Below are positions 1-8,752 of a stretch of 46,745 nt of DNA, piece by piece. Positions within the stretch are counted from its first letter, which is position 1. Each line of letters opens with the position of its first letter. A program made the translations under genes and the position numbers. The notes beneath the pieces are model-generated. The model was not told the DNA's origin and searched no databases. It saw nothing but the letters and a program-made list of their open reading frames with translations. The stretch lies in the NCBI GenBank assembly GCA_035461765.1, contig DATHUY010000056.1, forward strand, positions 1-46,745, in the 5' to 3' direction. Source of the DNA: Longimicrobiales bacterium (GTDB lineage: Bacteria > Gemmatimonadota > Gemmatimonadetes > Longimicrobiales > RSA9).

Positions 1-2835
1 TTCCGCTTCGTGCATCGCACGGCGTTCGATCCGCGTAGCCTGCTGCCGCGCCGGTTCACTTCGAGGCGGGCCGTACCGGACGATGCTGCGCGCGGACGGA
101 CGGCCATCGCGGTGCCGGCTGTCCGTCAATCGTTCGGCACGGCTGTACGGGTCCGCCAGACGCTCGCCATCGCGGGATCGTCGTTCCGCATGATCGCCGT
201 GAATCCCGCGGGCCTCTTCCTCCTGGCTGTGTTCCCGCTGTTCATCGTGCTTGTGCTCGTGATGGAAGCGGTGCACTGGGGCGTGCCGCTGCTGCTCCGG
301 ACCGGCAACGTCCTGAACGACATCACGGCACCGCTGACGCACGCGTCCGACTTCCGGGTCATCGTGCCGCTCCTCATCGTGTACTTCGCCGGTGAGCTGG
401 TGTGGCGCGAGCGCGATGCCGGACTCAGCGAGAACATTGATGCGACGTCGGTGCCGGAGTGGGTTCTCTTCGCAGGCAAGTATGTCGGCCTCGCCCTCGT
501 GCTCACGGCATACGTCGCGAGCATGACTGCGGCGGGCATTCTCGCGCAGGTGATCACGGGCTTCCACGACTTCCAGGTCGGGCTCTACATCCAGGTGCTG
601 TTCGGGTTGCAGCTCCCGGAGTACCTGCTGTTTGCGGTACTCGCGATTCTGATCCACGTGGTGGTGAACCACAAGCACGTCGGTCTGCTGGTCGCACTGC
701 TGGCGTATTTCCTGACGATCTTTGCGCCGCGTCTCGGCATCGAGCACAGCCTGCTCGTCTACACCGCGGGTCCCGAGTGGTCCTACACGGACATCCGCGG
801 TTTCGGCTCGTCCATCGGGCCGTGGCTGTGGTTCAAGCTGTACTGGGCGGCGTGGGCACTGCTGCTGGCCGTCGCCGCGAGGCTGCTGTGGGTGCGCGGC
901 CGGGAGTCCGCCTTCCTCATGCGACTCCTGATTGCGCGGCGTCGCTTCACCCGTGCGACTTCACGTGCATTCGCCCTGGCCGTGGGGCTCGTCCTCGTGC
1001 TGGGAGGGTTCATCTTCTACAACACGAATGTTCTGAACGAGTACCGCACGACTGACGAGCTGACGGAGCGCGCCGCGGAATACGAGCGACGTTACGGCAG
1101 GTACGAGCGCATTCCGCAGCCGCGCCGCGAGGCCACGCAGCTGCACATTGAGATCTATCCCGATCGTGGAGCGGCGACGATCCGGGGCAGCTATCTGCTG
1201 GTAAATCGCGACGCCCTGCCGATCGACTCCGTTCACCTCGAGACGCTTCATGGCGCCGAGACGCGTATCGCATTCGATCGCCCCGCTACAGCCGTGCTCG
1301 AGGACCGCACGCTCGATCATTCCATCTACGCGCTTCGCGAGCCGCTGCAGCCGGGTGAATCGATGATGCTCGAGTTCGAGATCGACGTGGAGCCGCGCGG
1401 ATTCCGCCATGGCGGAGCCGGTACGCCGATCGTCCCGAACGGCACGCACTTCACGGGACGCGCGCTGCCCGTCATCGGCTACCAGCCGGGTCGCGAGCTG
1501 ATGAGCGCCGTCGACCGACGCGAGCACGGGCTGCCGCGGCAGGTCACACTGCCGACGCCGGATGATGTGAACCCGGACGTCGCGTCGGGGACGAGCGCCA
1601 CGTTCGACGCGGTCGTGGGCACGGCCGAAGATCAGGTGGCCGTCGCGCCGGGTATGCTGCGGCGCACGTGGACGGAAGATGGACGCCGCTACTTCCACTA
1701 CTCCAGTGATGTCCCCATCAGCGGCGAGTTCATGTTCTTCTCCGCCGATTATGACGTGCACCGCGAGCGATGGAAGGATGTCGAGATCCAGGTCTACAAC
1801 GACCCCCGACACACAAGGAATCGCGACCGCCTGCTGCGGAGTGTGCGCGCCTCGCTGGATTACTTCTCCGCGGAGTTCGGCCCCTATCCGTACCCGTTCC
1901 TGCAGATCATTGAGCAGCCCGCCATCGGTATGGGGATGGGCGTGGATGGCAGCGGCGTCGTCACGGGCCTGGAGGGGTTCTTCCGCCTGGATCCGGAGGG
2001 CGACGACTTCGACGCGATATTCCAGATCACGGCGCACGAGATGGCCCACCAGTGGTGGGGCGTACAGCTGAGGCATGCGTTCGCCGAGGGAGCCATCGTC
2101 CTGTCGGAGAGCCTCGCCTGGTATTCCGCGATGCAGCTGATGAAGAACGTGAACGGCCCGGACCAGCTGCGCCAGTTCATGTCGTTCATGCGCCAGCCCG
2201 ACCCGTGGCCGCCGATCCGCACGGGGCTGCCCCTCCTGCGCGCAATGGATCCGTGGGCCGGCTATCGCAAGGGCCCGTACGCGCTGTACGCGCTCAGTGA
2301 ATACATGGGTGAGGAACGCGTGAACGGGGCATTGCGGAACCTGCTGCAGAACATGGCGGGTGAAGAAGCGACCACGCTCGATCTCTATCGCGAGCTGGAG
2401 GCGGTGACGCCCGACTCGCTGCACTACCTCCTGCACGACCTGTTCGCGACGAACACGTTCTGGGAGCTCGATGCAGAGCGCGCGACTGCAGAGCAGACGG
2501 ATGCGGGAACCTGGCAGGTGACGCTCGATGTGAGCGCGCGCAAGGTCGTCGCCGACAGCGCCGGCGCCGAAACCGAGCTGGCCATGGACGAATGGATTCC
2601 GATCGGCGTGTTCGCACGCGCCGAGGCGGGCGGTGAGCTGAGCGCACCGCTCTACCTGAGGATGCATCGCATCCGCTCGGGCGATCAGACGATTACGGTG
2701 ACGGTTGCGCGGGAGCCAGTGCTGGCCGGCATCGATCCGCACCATCTGCTCGACTGGGTGGAGGACGGCGACGACGACAACATCGAGGTCGTGACGATCC
2801 AGTCTTCCACGACGCCGGGAGGCGACGGGACATGA
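1..2835 (+). CDS. ABC-2 permease fused to M1 family metallopeptidase (5' partial)
   Basis: The frame is open at the left window edge (codons precede the GTG at 10), so the true start probably lies outside. The first ~310 residues carry several hydrophobic helices of ABC-2 permease type. The C-terminal half is an M1 aminopeptidase-like domain with the zinc motif HEMAH at nt 2035-2049, followed by QWWG and then LSESLAWYSA. The third ligand Glu comes 19 residues after HEXXH, one more than in classical M1 enzymes, which I recall as normal for the permease-fused branch. The canonical GAMEN exopeptidase motif is replaced by GMGMGVDGSG. The partner ATPase would be expected upstream, outside the window. 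The protein probably sits in the inner membrane with the peptidase facing the periplasm; the substrate is unknown. The stop overlaps the next start by ATGA. Confidence 0.9.
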   Translation, partial: FRFVHRTAFDPRSLLPRRFTSRRAVPDDAARGRTAIAVPAVRQSFGTAVRVRQTLAIAGSSFRMIAVNPAGLFLLAVFPLFIVLVLVMEAVHWGVPLLLRTGNVLNDITAPLTHASDFRVIVPLLIVYFAGELVWRERDAGLSENIDATSVPEWVLFAGKYVGLALVLTAYVASMTAAGILAQVITGFHDFQVGLYIQVLFGLQLPEYLLFAVLAILIHVVVNHKHVGLLVALLAYFLTIFAPRLGIEHSLLVYTAGPEWSYTDIRGFGSSIGPWLWFKLYWAAWALLLAVAARLLWVRGRESAFLMRLLIARRRFTRATSRAFALAVGLVLVLGGFIFYNTNVLNEYRTTDELTERAAEYERRYGRYERIPQPRREATQLHIEIYPDRGAATIRGSYLLVNRDALPIDSVHLETLHGAETRIAFDRPATAVLEDRTLDHSIYALREPLQPGESMMLEFEIDVEPRGFRHGGAGTPIVPNGTHFTGRALPVIGYQPGRELMSAVDRREHGLPRQVTLPTPDDVNPDVASGTSATFDAVVGTAEDQVAVAPGMLRRTWTEDGRRYFHYSSDVPISGEFMFFSADYDVHRERWKDVEIQVYNDPRHTRNRDRLLRSVRASLDYFSAEFGPYPYPFLQIIEQPAIGMGMGVDGSGVVTGLEGFFRLDPEGDDFDAIFQITAHEMAHQWWGVQLRHAFAEGAIVLSESLAWYSAMQLMKNVNGPDQLRQFMSFMRQPDPWPPIRTGLPLLRAMDPWAGYRKGPYALYALSEYMGEERVNGALRNLLQNMAGEEATTLDLYRELEAVTPDSLHYLLHDLFATNTFWELDAERATAEQTDAGTWQVTLDVSARKVVADSAGAETELAMDEWIPIGVFARAEAGGELSAPLYLRMHRIRSGDQTITVTVAREPVLAGIDPHHLLDWVEDGDDDNIEVVTIQSSTTPGGDGT

Positions 2836-3842
2836 TCGGCGACGAGCGGAACGCCAGTGTGGCCGGAGTGGTCGCAATCGAGCGGGTACGCCGCGCCGCG
2901 CGATCCGGTGAGCTCGTACGCGACGCCGTACCGTGCCAGCGCGAACCTGGCGCCGTGCCGTCGTGCGAGCGCGTTCCTGACACCGCACCGCCGGGTGGGC
3001 GTGCGCCTGACGATACCGGGCTCTGCGCGGCGGTCCCGGCGGCGGCCACCGACCCGGACCGCGGCGACTTCGTGGCGTCCGGATCCATCGTGCGCAGGAT
3101 CTGGGGCGACGGCGACATGGTGCTGATGGTGTTCGCGGGCGCTGCCGCGGAGTTTGCGCTCAACCGCGCCGTCGACTGGCTGTTCTTCACAGGGAAGCTG
3201 CCGGCCGATCCCATCAACCGGCTCTTCTCCACGGCAGGATATTCGCAGCATATTGTCTTCGCCGACAGAGCGACTGCTGCGCGCACGCTCGATCGCATCA
3301 ATGCGGTGCATCAGGCCGTCGAGCGCGAGCGGGGTGAGAAGATCCCCGACTGGGCTCACCGCGACGTCCTCTACATGCTCATCGACTATTCCGTGAAGGC
3401 GCATGAGCTGTTCGCGAGGCCGCTGACCGCGGACGAGCAGCGCGATCTCTACGACGTGTTCTACCGCGTGGGAACGGGACTGCGGATCCCTGACCTGCCG
3501 CCGACGTATGATGATTGGAAAGCGGATCGCGAGCGTCACCTGCGTCGCGACCTGGTAAATGGCAGCGGCACACACGCGCTGTATGCGCAGTACCGAAAGC
3601 ACCTCGGCCCGTGGCGCTACAGGCTGCTGCTGCGCGTACAGGCGATGCTGGTCCCCGCGCATGTCCGGCACCTGCTGGGACTGAAGGCTGCGGCATGGCT
3701 GCGTCCGATCGCGCGCTGCTACCCGCTTCTCGTGCGTGCCGGATTGCGCCCGGTCATCCAGTGGCTGCTCATGCCCGCGGAGCATCTGCCTGCCGTGCGG
3801 CGCCTGGATCGGGCCCGCTCCAGCAGAGATGAAGAATCATGA
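2832..3842 (+). CDS. DUF2236 / MpaB-type oxygenase-like protein
   Basis: A 336-residue protein whose conserved part begins near residue 78 (GSIVRRIWGDGDMVLMVFAG) and continues with WLFFTGKLPADPINRLFST, DVLYMLIDYSVKAHELF and LGPWRYRLLLRVQ. This is the pattern of the DUF2236 family (ER-bound oxygenase MpaB / rubber oxygenase latex-clearing superfamily, in which some members are haem enzymes). The substrate cannot be told. The first ~75 residues are Arg/Pro/Ala-rich with no recognisable domain. The start was chosen because ATG overlaps the upstream TGA (ATGA), implying translational coupling; a start nearer the domain remains possible. The stop overlaps the kinase start by another ATGA. Confidence 0.8.
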   Translation: MIGDERNASVAGVVAIERVRRAARSGELVRDAVPCQREPGAVPSCERVPDTAPPGGRAPDDTGLCAAVPAAATDPDRGDFVASGSIVRRIWGDGDMVLMVFAGAAAEFALNRAVDWLFFTGKLPADPINRLFSTAGYSQHIVFADRATAARTLDRINAVHQAVERERGEKIPDWAHRDVLYMLIDYSVKAHELFARPLTADEQRDLYDVFYRVGTGLRIPDLPPTYDDWKADRERHLRRDLVNGSGTHALYAQYRKHLGPWRYRLLLRVQAMLVPAHVRHLLGLKAAAWLRPIARCYPLLVRAGLRPVIQWLLMPAEHLPAVRRLDRARSSRDEES

Positions 3843-5785
3843 AGAAAGCGTCGACGGAATTCCTCGATGTACAGGCAGCGCTCGCCGGTGAGTACTCGCT
3901 CCAGCGCGAGCTTGGCCGCGGCGGGATGGGCGTCGTCTACCTCGCGCGCGACGTGCAACTGGACCGGGACGTCGCCATCAAGGTTCTGCCGACGGACCTC
4001 GCCAGTGACGTGGCCGCCCGCGAGCGATTCATACGCGAGGCCCGCACAGCGGCCGGACTCTCGCATCCTCACATCGTGCCGATCCATCGCGTAGGCGAGG
4101 CGGACGGCATCGTCTTCTTTGTAATGAGCTACGTGGAGGGTGAGACCCTGGGCGCACGATTGCGCGCGCGCGGTCCGCTTCCTCCCAACGATGCGGCTCG
4201 CGTGCTGCGCGAGGTCGCGTGGGCGCTCGCCTATGCTCATGGGCGCGGCATCGTGCACGGCGACGTGAAGCCGGACAACATCCTGCTCGAGGCGGGGACG
4301 GGTCGCGCTCTGGTGACCGACTTCGGCATCGCCCACCGTGGCGCGGACACGGCTCCCGCGAGTGATCCCGGCAACGTCATGGGCACGGCTCACTTCATGA
4401 GCCCGGAGCAGGCGGCGAACGAGCACGTGGACGGTCGCAGCGACCTCTATGCGCTCGGCGTCGTCGGCTACCTGGCCGTCAGCGGTCGGCTTCCCTTCGA
4501 CGAGCCGCAGCTGCCGGCGCTGCTCCTGCGCCAGGCCACCGAGGCACCTCCCGGAGTGGTCAGCGTTGCGCCCGGCCTGCCTCCTGCACTGGCTGCAGCG
4601 ATCGACCGATGTCTCGCCCGCGACCCGGGGGACCGCTTCCAGGACGGCGAGGCGCTGGCCGCAGCACTCGCCGCCGCACCCGATACGCGGCCGGTCCTGC
4701 CGCCCAGACTGCGCGCCTGGCTCAGCGCCCAGAACAAGCTCCTGCTCCCCTACCTCGGGTGGTCGACCGGCTTTGCCGCGCTCACCGTGGGGAATTTCAT
4801 CGCCTGGCTCAGCGGCAATCCCGGCTCATCACCGATCGACTTCCTGCTCCTCACCGGTCTCACCGTGGCCCCGCTCCTGCCGATCCTCGGGTTCCATCTC
4901 GACCAGGCGCGCCGGCAGTTCAAGGCCGGGCACAGCCTGTCCGATCTGCGCTCGGCACTCGACATCGCTGAACGCGAACGCGCCGAGGCCGAAGCCGTCA
5001 CAAGGGAGGACGAGGAGAGTCTGCCACGTCAGGCGCTGCGTCTCGGCACGATCGGATCCGCAGGCTGGCTCGTAATCACCGTCGGACTGCTCATACAGGG
5101 TGTGATCAATGAGAACCAGACTGCGGCGATCCTGCTTTTCGCGCCCCTGTTCAGCACTATGCTGCTCGGGGCCGTGAGCAACGCGCTCGACGTTCAGTTC
5201 ATTCCCACCGGCATCCGCAAATGGTGGCAGACGGGCATCCGAGATCGCCTCTGGAACAGCCGCGCGGGCGAATGGCTCGCTCGCCGGCTGGGCGCACCCG
5301 AGCGCTCGAACGTTGCCGGCGAGCTGGCGTTCCGGGCGACGGAGTCCGCGCTCGGTATCGCCGCGTCCGAGCTCTTCGCGCTGCTGCCGAAGACCTACCG
5401 CGATCAGCTCGCCGAGCTGCCCGCCGCCGTCGCGGCACTCGAGGCGCACGCAGCCGAAGCGCGCGCGGAGCTGGATGTGATCGCCGCCCTCGCGTCCCCC
5501 GGACCGGACGACACCGAAATCCTCGCCGCGCGGCGGGACAGGGCGAAGGCGCACCTCGCCGACAGCGTCGCCGCGCTCGAAAGCATCCGCCTCGATCTCC
5601 TCCGGCTGCACTCCAACGCGCACGATCTCGCGCCGCTCACCACGCTGCTGGACGCCGCGCTCGTCGCTGCGGCGGATGTCAATCTGCTGGCAGATGCCAA
5701 GCGTGAGGTCGAGGACGTCATCGCGCGACGAGCGCCAGCTCCGACGGCTTCGCATGACGAGGCAGCACCGCGGAAGGAGGCGTAG
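3839..5785 (+). CDS. Membrane Ser/Thr protein kinase (PknB/Hanks type)
   Basis: 648 residues. The kinase domain covers ~20-280, with glycine loop GRGGMG (26-31), VAIK lysine K48, catalytic loop HGDVKPDN (H140, D142), DFG at D161 and MSPEQ. The catalytic loop reads HGD instead of HRD, so this is a non-RD kinase, possibly not needing activation-loop phosphorylation. Four hydrophobic segments follow between ~300 and 455, then an Ala/Glu-rich, probably coiled-coil tail (~500-648). No extracellular PASTA or sensor domain is visible. It is the third gene of an ATGA-coupled trio with the peptidase/permease and the DUF2236 protein, so it may respond to envelope state or phosphorylate those partners (inference). 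A 62-bp-unit hairpin array starts just after the stop. Confidence 0.9.
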   Translation: MKKASTEFLDVQAALAGEYSLQRELGRGGMGVVYLARDVQLDRDVAIKVLPTDLASDVAARERFIREARTAAGLSHPHIVPIHRVGEADGIVFFVMSYVEGETLGARLRARGPLPPNDAARVLREVAWALAYAHGRGIVHGDVKPDNILLEAGTGRALVTDFGIAHRGADTAPASDPGNVMGTAHFMSPEQAANEHVDGRSDLYALGVVGYLAVSGRLPFDEPQLPALLLRQATEAPPGVVSVAPGLPPALAAAIDRCLARDPGDRFQDGEALAAALAAAPDTRPVLPPRLRAWLSAQNKLLLPYLGWSTGFAALTVGNFIAWLSGNPGSSPIDFLLLTGLTVAPLLPILGFHLDQARRQFKAGHSLSDLRSALDIAERERAEAEAVTREDEESLPRQALRLGTIGSAGWLVITVGLLIQGVINENQTAAILLFAPLFSTMLLGAVSNALDVQFIPTGIRKWWQTGIRDRLWNSRAGEWLARRLGAPERSNVAGELAFRATESALGIAASELFALLPKTYRDQLAELPAAVAALEAHAAEARAELDVIAALASPGPDDTEILAARRDRAKAHLADSVAALESIRLDLLRLHSNAHDLAPLTTLLDAALVAAADVNLLADAKREVEDVIARRAPAPTASHDEAAPRKEA

Positions 5786-5804
5786 GCGGCGTCGTTGGCG
5801 GGTT

Positions 5805-6200
5805 GCGCCGGAACGTGAAGGCTGCCCCAGGCTTCGGTGCGGCGGGCGATGGGGTCGATTCGACGTCGCCGGGGAGGGGTGAGTTTGCCTCGGTTGGCGT
5901 CGCGCGGGGGTTGGGGTAAGCGCGATGTCGCGCCGAGACGTGGAGTTCGCCCCGGCCGCGGTTGCGCGGGGGTTGGGGTCGATTCGACGTCGGCCCGGAA
6001 CGTAAAGTTTGCCCCGACGGCCTGGAGCGCCGACCCGGTGTAATCTCGCCGTCGCCCCGAGACGTGAATCTTGCCCCCACCGCCCTTGCACAGCCCGCGG
6101 AGCAATCCCGACGTCGCCCAGCAACGTGAATCATGCCCCAGCCGCCCCCGCAGCATCCCCCTGGGGCAATTCCGACGTCAGCTCCACGATCGCCCCTCAC
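5805..6200. repeat. Hairpin-repeat array 1 (62-bp units, about 6.5 copies)
   Basis: Units begin with GGGG or a variant at 5851, 5913, 5975, 6037, 6099 and 6163: four exact 62-bp steps and one of 64. Each has a ~43-bp semi-conserved core, roughly GGGGCAATTCGACGTCG, a few bases, then GACGTGAATCTTGCCCC, followed by ~19 variable bases. The two halves are complementary (GGGGCAA with TTGCCCC; CGACGTC with GACGTG), so each unit can fold as a hairpin. A half unit (GGAACGTGAAGGCTGCCCC) precedes the first. The array fills the gap between the converging kinase genes. All frames across it look like shadow translation. Confidence 0.8.
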
Positions 6201-6245
6201 CGCATCCACGTCGATCGACCGCGTCCCGGACGTCCAGTCGGCCCG

Positions 6246-7016
6246 TCACGCGACGCGCGCCGTCAACAGACGACGGATCTCGCGATACCGCTCGAGCGAC
6301 AGACCCGCCTGTCCGAGATGGAAGACGAGCGGGCGCTGCCAGACCGAGCCGAAGCTCGCGGCGACGAGCCGTGCGACGTCTTCGTCCGCGTAGACATCCA
6401 GGACGTGATGCAGCGTGCGGGCGAGCTCCGCGCGGGCAGTCCGGAGAAGACATGTCGCGAGCAGCGCGCGTACGTCGTCGGCGCGACGCCATACCATCGC
6501 GCGACGCGGATCGTGAACGGTCTCGAAGTCGAACCACTGCGCGGCTCCTGCCGCGCCGTCGATCATCACGTTCTCGGCCATCGCGTCGCCGTGTGTGAAG
6601 CCGCGATGATGGAACTCGGCGAGCGCGACGACCGCGCGTTCGATGGTGAGCAGGCGATTGGACTCGTCCAGCTGCTCATTCTCCAGCACCGTCGCGAGCG
6701 GAATGCCGGGAAGAAATGGCAGAACGAGCGTGCCGTCGCTCTCAATGCGGATCGAATCATTATGCAGCTCGCGGTACATTCCAAGCTCGCGTTCATGCCA
6801 CTCACTGTGCGGCAGTATGCGCACACCGGCATTCAGCAACCGCAGCAGTGGATTGCCCATCGCCACCAGGACCGGCGCGTAGAAGCGACGTCGCTTCAGC
6901 ACCACATGCATGCCGTCGAGGTCGCTGATGCGAACGTGCGCGTACCGCGCGGAGCGGAGCATGCGCCCGAGCGTGAGGCCGAGGAGGAACCAGGCGTCTT
7001 CGGCGAGCCGTCGCAA
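6246..7016 (-). CDS. LPS/Kdo-kinase-like small-molecule kinase
   Basis: 256 residues from a TTG at 7016; an in-frame ATG lies at 6962. Contains a kinase-like Brenner motif HGDAMAEN (H142, D144, N149) and a DFE-type metal site (D163), plus VVLKRRR upstream as the probable ATP-lysine region. This resembles the lipopolysaccharide kinase / RIO-like / APH fold rather than Hanks kinases. It starts 5 bp after the stop of the SMR-type gene and is the last gene of the minus-strand cassette. The context (glycosyltransferase, deacetylase, methyltransferase, flippase) suggests phosphorylation of an envelope sugar or lipid. The same frame is open up to 7412, but that part is a shadow of the SMR gene. Confidence 0.75.
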   Translation of the reverse strand: MRRLAEDAWFLLGLTLGRMLRSARYAHVRISDLDGMHVVLKRRRFYAPVLVAMGNPLLRLLNAGVRILPHSEWHERELGMYRELHNDSIRIESDGTLVLPFLPGIPLATVLENEQLDESNRLLTIERAVVALAEFHHRGFTHGDAMAENVMIDGAAGAAQWFDFETVHDPRRAMVWRRADDVRALLATCLLRTARAELARTLHHVLDVYADEDVARLVAASFGSVWQRPLVFHLGQAGLSLERYREIRRLLTARVA

Positions 7017-7021
7017 CGGCG

Positions 7022-7384
7022 CTAGTCCCCGGACAGCAGGCAGGCGATGCCGATGACGATCAGGACGGTCCCCAGCACATGGATGCGCCGGACCTGTTCG
7101 CCATACAGGTAGACGCTGGCGAGGAGGATGAGCACGTACGTGAGGCTGGTCAGCCCGTACGCCCGCGACAGCGGGGCTACGCGCAGGACATAGAGCCAGC
7201 ATATCGTTGACGCGGCCCAGGCCGCGAGTCCGGAGACGACATGCACGTTGCGGAACGCGGCGAGCAGAAACTGCATGCGGCCGTGGGCCGCCAGTTGCTC
7301 GGCGCCGGACTTCAGGAAGAGCTGACCGACGACCGAGAACAGGACCGCAGACAGCACCAGCGATAACGTCCTTGCCTGCATCAT
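7022..7384 (-). CDS. Small four-helix DMT/SMR-type membrane protein (ArnE/ArnF-like)
   Basis: 120 residues with four hydrophobic segments, beginning MMQARTLSLVLSAVLFSVVG and ending IVIGIACLLSGD. Size and topology match SMR/EamA half-size transporters, including ArnE/ArnF, which flip undecaprenyl-phosphate-aminoarabinose. LFLKSGAEQL in helix 1 and the PLSRAYGLTSLTYV segment are typical of this superfamily. The first of two ATGs overlaps the glycosyltransferase stop (sequence ccATGATG). The neighbouring glycosyltransferase and deacetylase favour export of a lipid-linked sugar over multidrug export, but that is inference. Such proteins usually work as dimers, and no second SMR gene is visible here. 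Confidence 0.8.
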   Translation of the reverse strand: MMQARTLSLVLSAVLFSVVGQLFLKSGAEQLAAHGRMQFLLAAFRNVHVVSGLAAWAASTICWLYVLRVAPLSRAYGLTSLTYVLILLASVYLYGEQVRRIHVLGTVLIVIGIACLLSGD

Positions 7385-8142
7385 GGTGTGCCGTGTCGAA
7401 TGCGGTCGACATACGAGGTGCGCGCCGATGGCAGCAGCACGACCGCGACCCATTTCACGAACGTCCGCACATAGCCGAACGGACGCAGCTCCATCCGCCG
7501 GCTGGAGGTGAGCGCGGTGAGACTCCGATCGTAGAGGAACCGGCCGTACCGGTATGCGGCGCCGGTGAGAGGCCATTCCTCGGCGATGGTACACGACTCA
7601 TCGAAGGGGCCGTAGCTCTCGAAGTGCGCGCGGCTGCAGCTCATGAACGCGGGCATCGACTTCGCGCGCGCCAGCGGGAGGTGACGCGCGAGTCCCCAGA
7701 ACCGCCACCAGAGCCACGCGCGCATCCCCGGTTCCCGGGAAGCGAGCCGGTAGAGAACGAGGCACCGGCCGTCATCCTCGTGGAGCTCCAGGATGCGGTC
7801 GATGGCCCGGTCCGGAATGATCGTGTCCGCGTCGACGAAGCAGAGCAGCTGTCCGGAGCTGGCGGCGGTACCGGCGTTGCGTGCCGCAGCACACGTACCG
7901 CCCGCGCACGTGACCAGTCGCACGCCGACGTCATCGGCGAAGCGCCCAACGATCGTGGCCGTCGCATCCTCGCTCGCGTCATCGACCACAACGACTTCGA
8001 AGCACGTATCCGGAAGCCAGAGATCCTGCCGTAGGACGCCCGCTGCGTCTGCGACGTTCGTGAGGATCGCCTCGAGCACCTCGCCGATCAGCGCCTCCTC
8101 GTTGCGGGCGGGAATCACGAACGACAGGCGGATGTCAGTCAT
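7381..8142 (-). CDS. GT2 family glycosyltransferase
   Basis: 253 residues. The N-terminus RLSFVIPARNEEALIGEVLE is the GT-A nucleotide-binding start of family 2. It is followed by VVVDDASED (D54-D55) and the metal-binding DxD motif as VDADTII (D104/D106). A hydrophobic segment near the C-terminus (FVKWVAVVLLPS) may anchor it to the membrane, but the paired C-terminal helices of ArnC are not seen. The start overlaps the methyltransferase stop by 8 bp and the stop overlaps the flippase start. It probably transfers a sugar to a lipid or polyprenyl acceptor; donor and acceptor are unknown. Confidence 0.88.
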   Translation of the reverse strand: MTDIRLSFVIPARNEEALIGEVLEAILTNVADAAGVLRQDLWLPDTCFEVVVVDDASEDATATIVGRFADDVGVRLVTCAGGTCAAARNAGTAASSGQLLCFVDADTIIPDRAIDRILELHEDDGRCLVLYRLASREPGMRAWLWWRFWGLARHLPLARAKSMPAFMSCSRAHFESYGPFDESCTIAEEWPLTGAAYRYGRFLYDRSLTALTSSRRMELRPFGYVRTFVKWVAVVLLPSARTSYVDRIRHGTP

Positions 8143-8752
8143 CGCGTTCCAGCATCCACGCCGCGACCACGAGAGCGCGGCCGGGCAGCACCGGCCGCTC
8201 GCGTCGCGATCGCACGCGCAGTCCCGCCGCGACGACTTCGCGCTCGAGCTCCGGCGCCGTGTAGAAGCGACGCGTGCTCATCGTGAACTTCGCACTCCGC
8301 GGCACGTAGCCGATGAGCTTCGACACGTGGAACGCGACGATCGTCCAGACGAACTCGCGGCCGCGATGCCACATGTGACCGAGCCGACCCGAATAGAGCG
8401 ATTGCACGACGATGACCGGGCCGCGGCTGACGCGAGCTGCTTCCGCCAGGACAGCCGCGGGGTCCTTCGGGTACGCGAGCATGAAGAACAGAAACACCGC
8501 GTGGAACGTTCCGCTCTCGAACGGAACGGCTCCATCGGCGACGATCACAGGCGGCCGCCCCGTGACATGCATGTCCGTCACGTCCGCGGTGACGACTTCG
8601 AGGCTCAACTCCCGCTCCAGCCGTGCAGGGAAGTGTCCGGTTCCCGAGCCCAGGTCCAGCAGCGGCCCCTCCGGCGGCACCCAGTCGCGCACCTGTTCCA
8701 TGAGCTGATCGGCACGCCGCTCCATGACGCCGTCAAATACGGACTTCAGCAT
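8135..8752 (-). CDS. SAM-dependent class I methyltransferase
   Basis: 205 residues from ATG 8752. Motif I is LLDLGSGTGHFP (residues 32-43); VVTADVTDMHV provides the acidic ribose-binding residue, and DGAVPFESGTFHAVFLFFML matches the ubiE/Methyltransf_11 pattern. It overlaps the end of the deacetylase by 20 bp and the glycosyltransferase start by 8 bp, so the cassette is very probably co-translated. The same frame extends upstream to 8920 but reads as a shadow of the deacetylase. The substrate is unknown; the cassette suggests a lipid, quinone-like or sugar acceptor. Confidence 0.85.
   Translation of the reverse strand: MLKSVFDGVMERRADQLMEQVRDWVPPEGPLLDLGSGTGHFPARLERELSLEVVTADVTDMHVTGRPPVIVADGAVPFESGTFHAVFLFFMLAYPKDPAAVLAEAARVSRGPVIVVQSLYSGRLGHMWHRGREFVWTIVAFHVSKLIGYVPRSAKFTMSTRRFYTAPELEREVVAAGLRVRSRRERPVLPGRALVVAAWMLERDD

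Noticed and set aside
961-2988. 675-residue minus-strand reading frame
   Set aside because: Antisense to the M1 peptidase gene, with no recognisable motif and shadow-like composition.
4829-6156. Minus-strand frames running through array 1 with repeated peptides such as ANFTFRADVEST
   Set aside because: The repeated peptides come from the 62-bp DNA units read in rotating frames; no ribosome site or domain.
5805-6200. 62-bp-period array as a CRISPR
   Set aside because: The period suits CRISPR, but the repeats are degenerate between units, each folds end to end over ~43 bp, linkers are only ~19 bp, and no cas gene is present.
7017-7412. N-terminal extension of the LPS-kinase-like frame
   Set aside because: This part is an out-of-frame reading of the SMR-type gene and has Arg/His/Pro-rich shadow composition.
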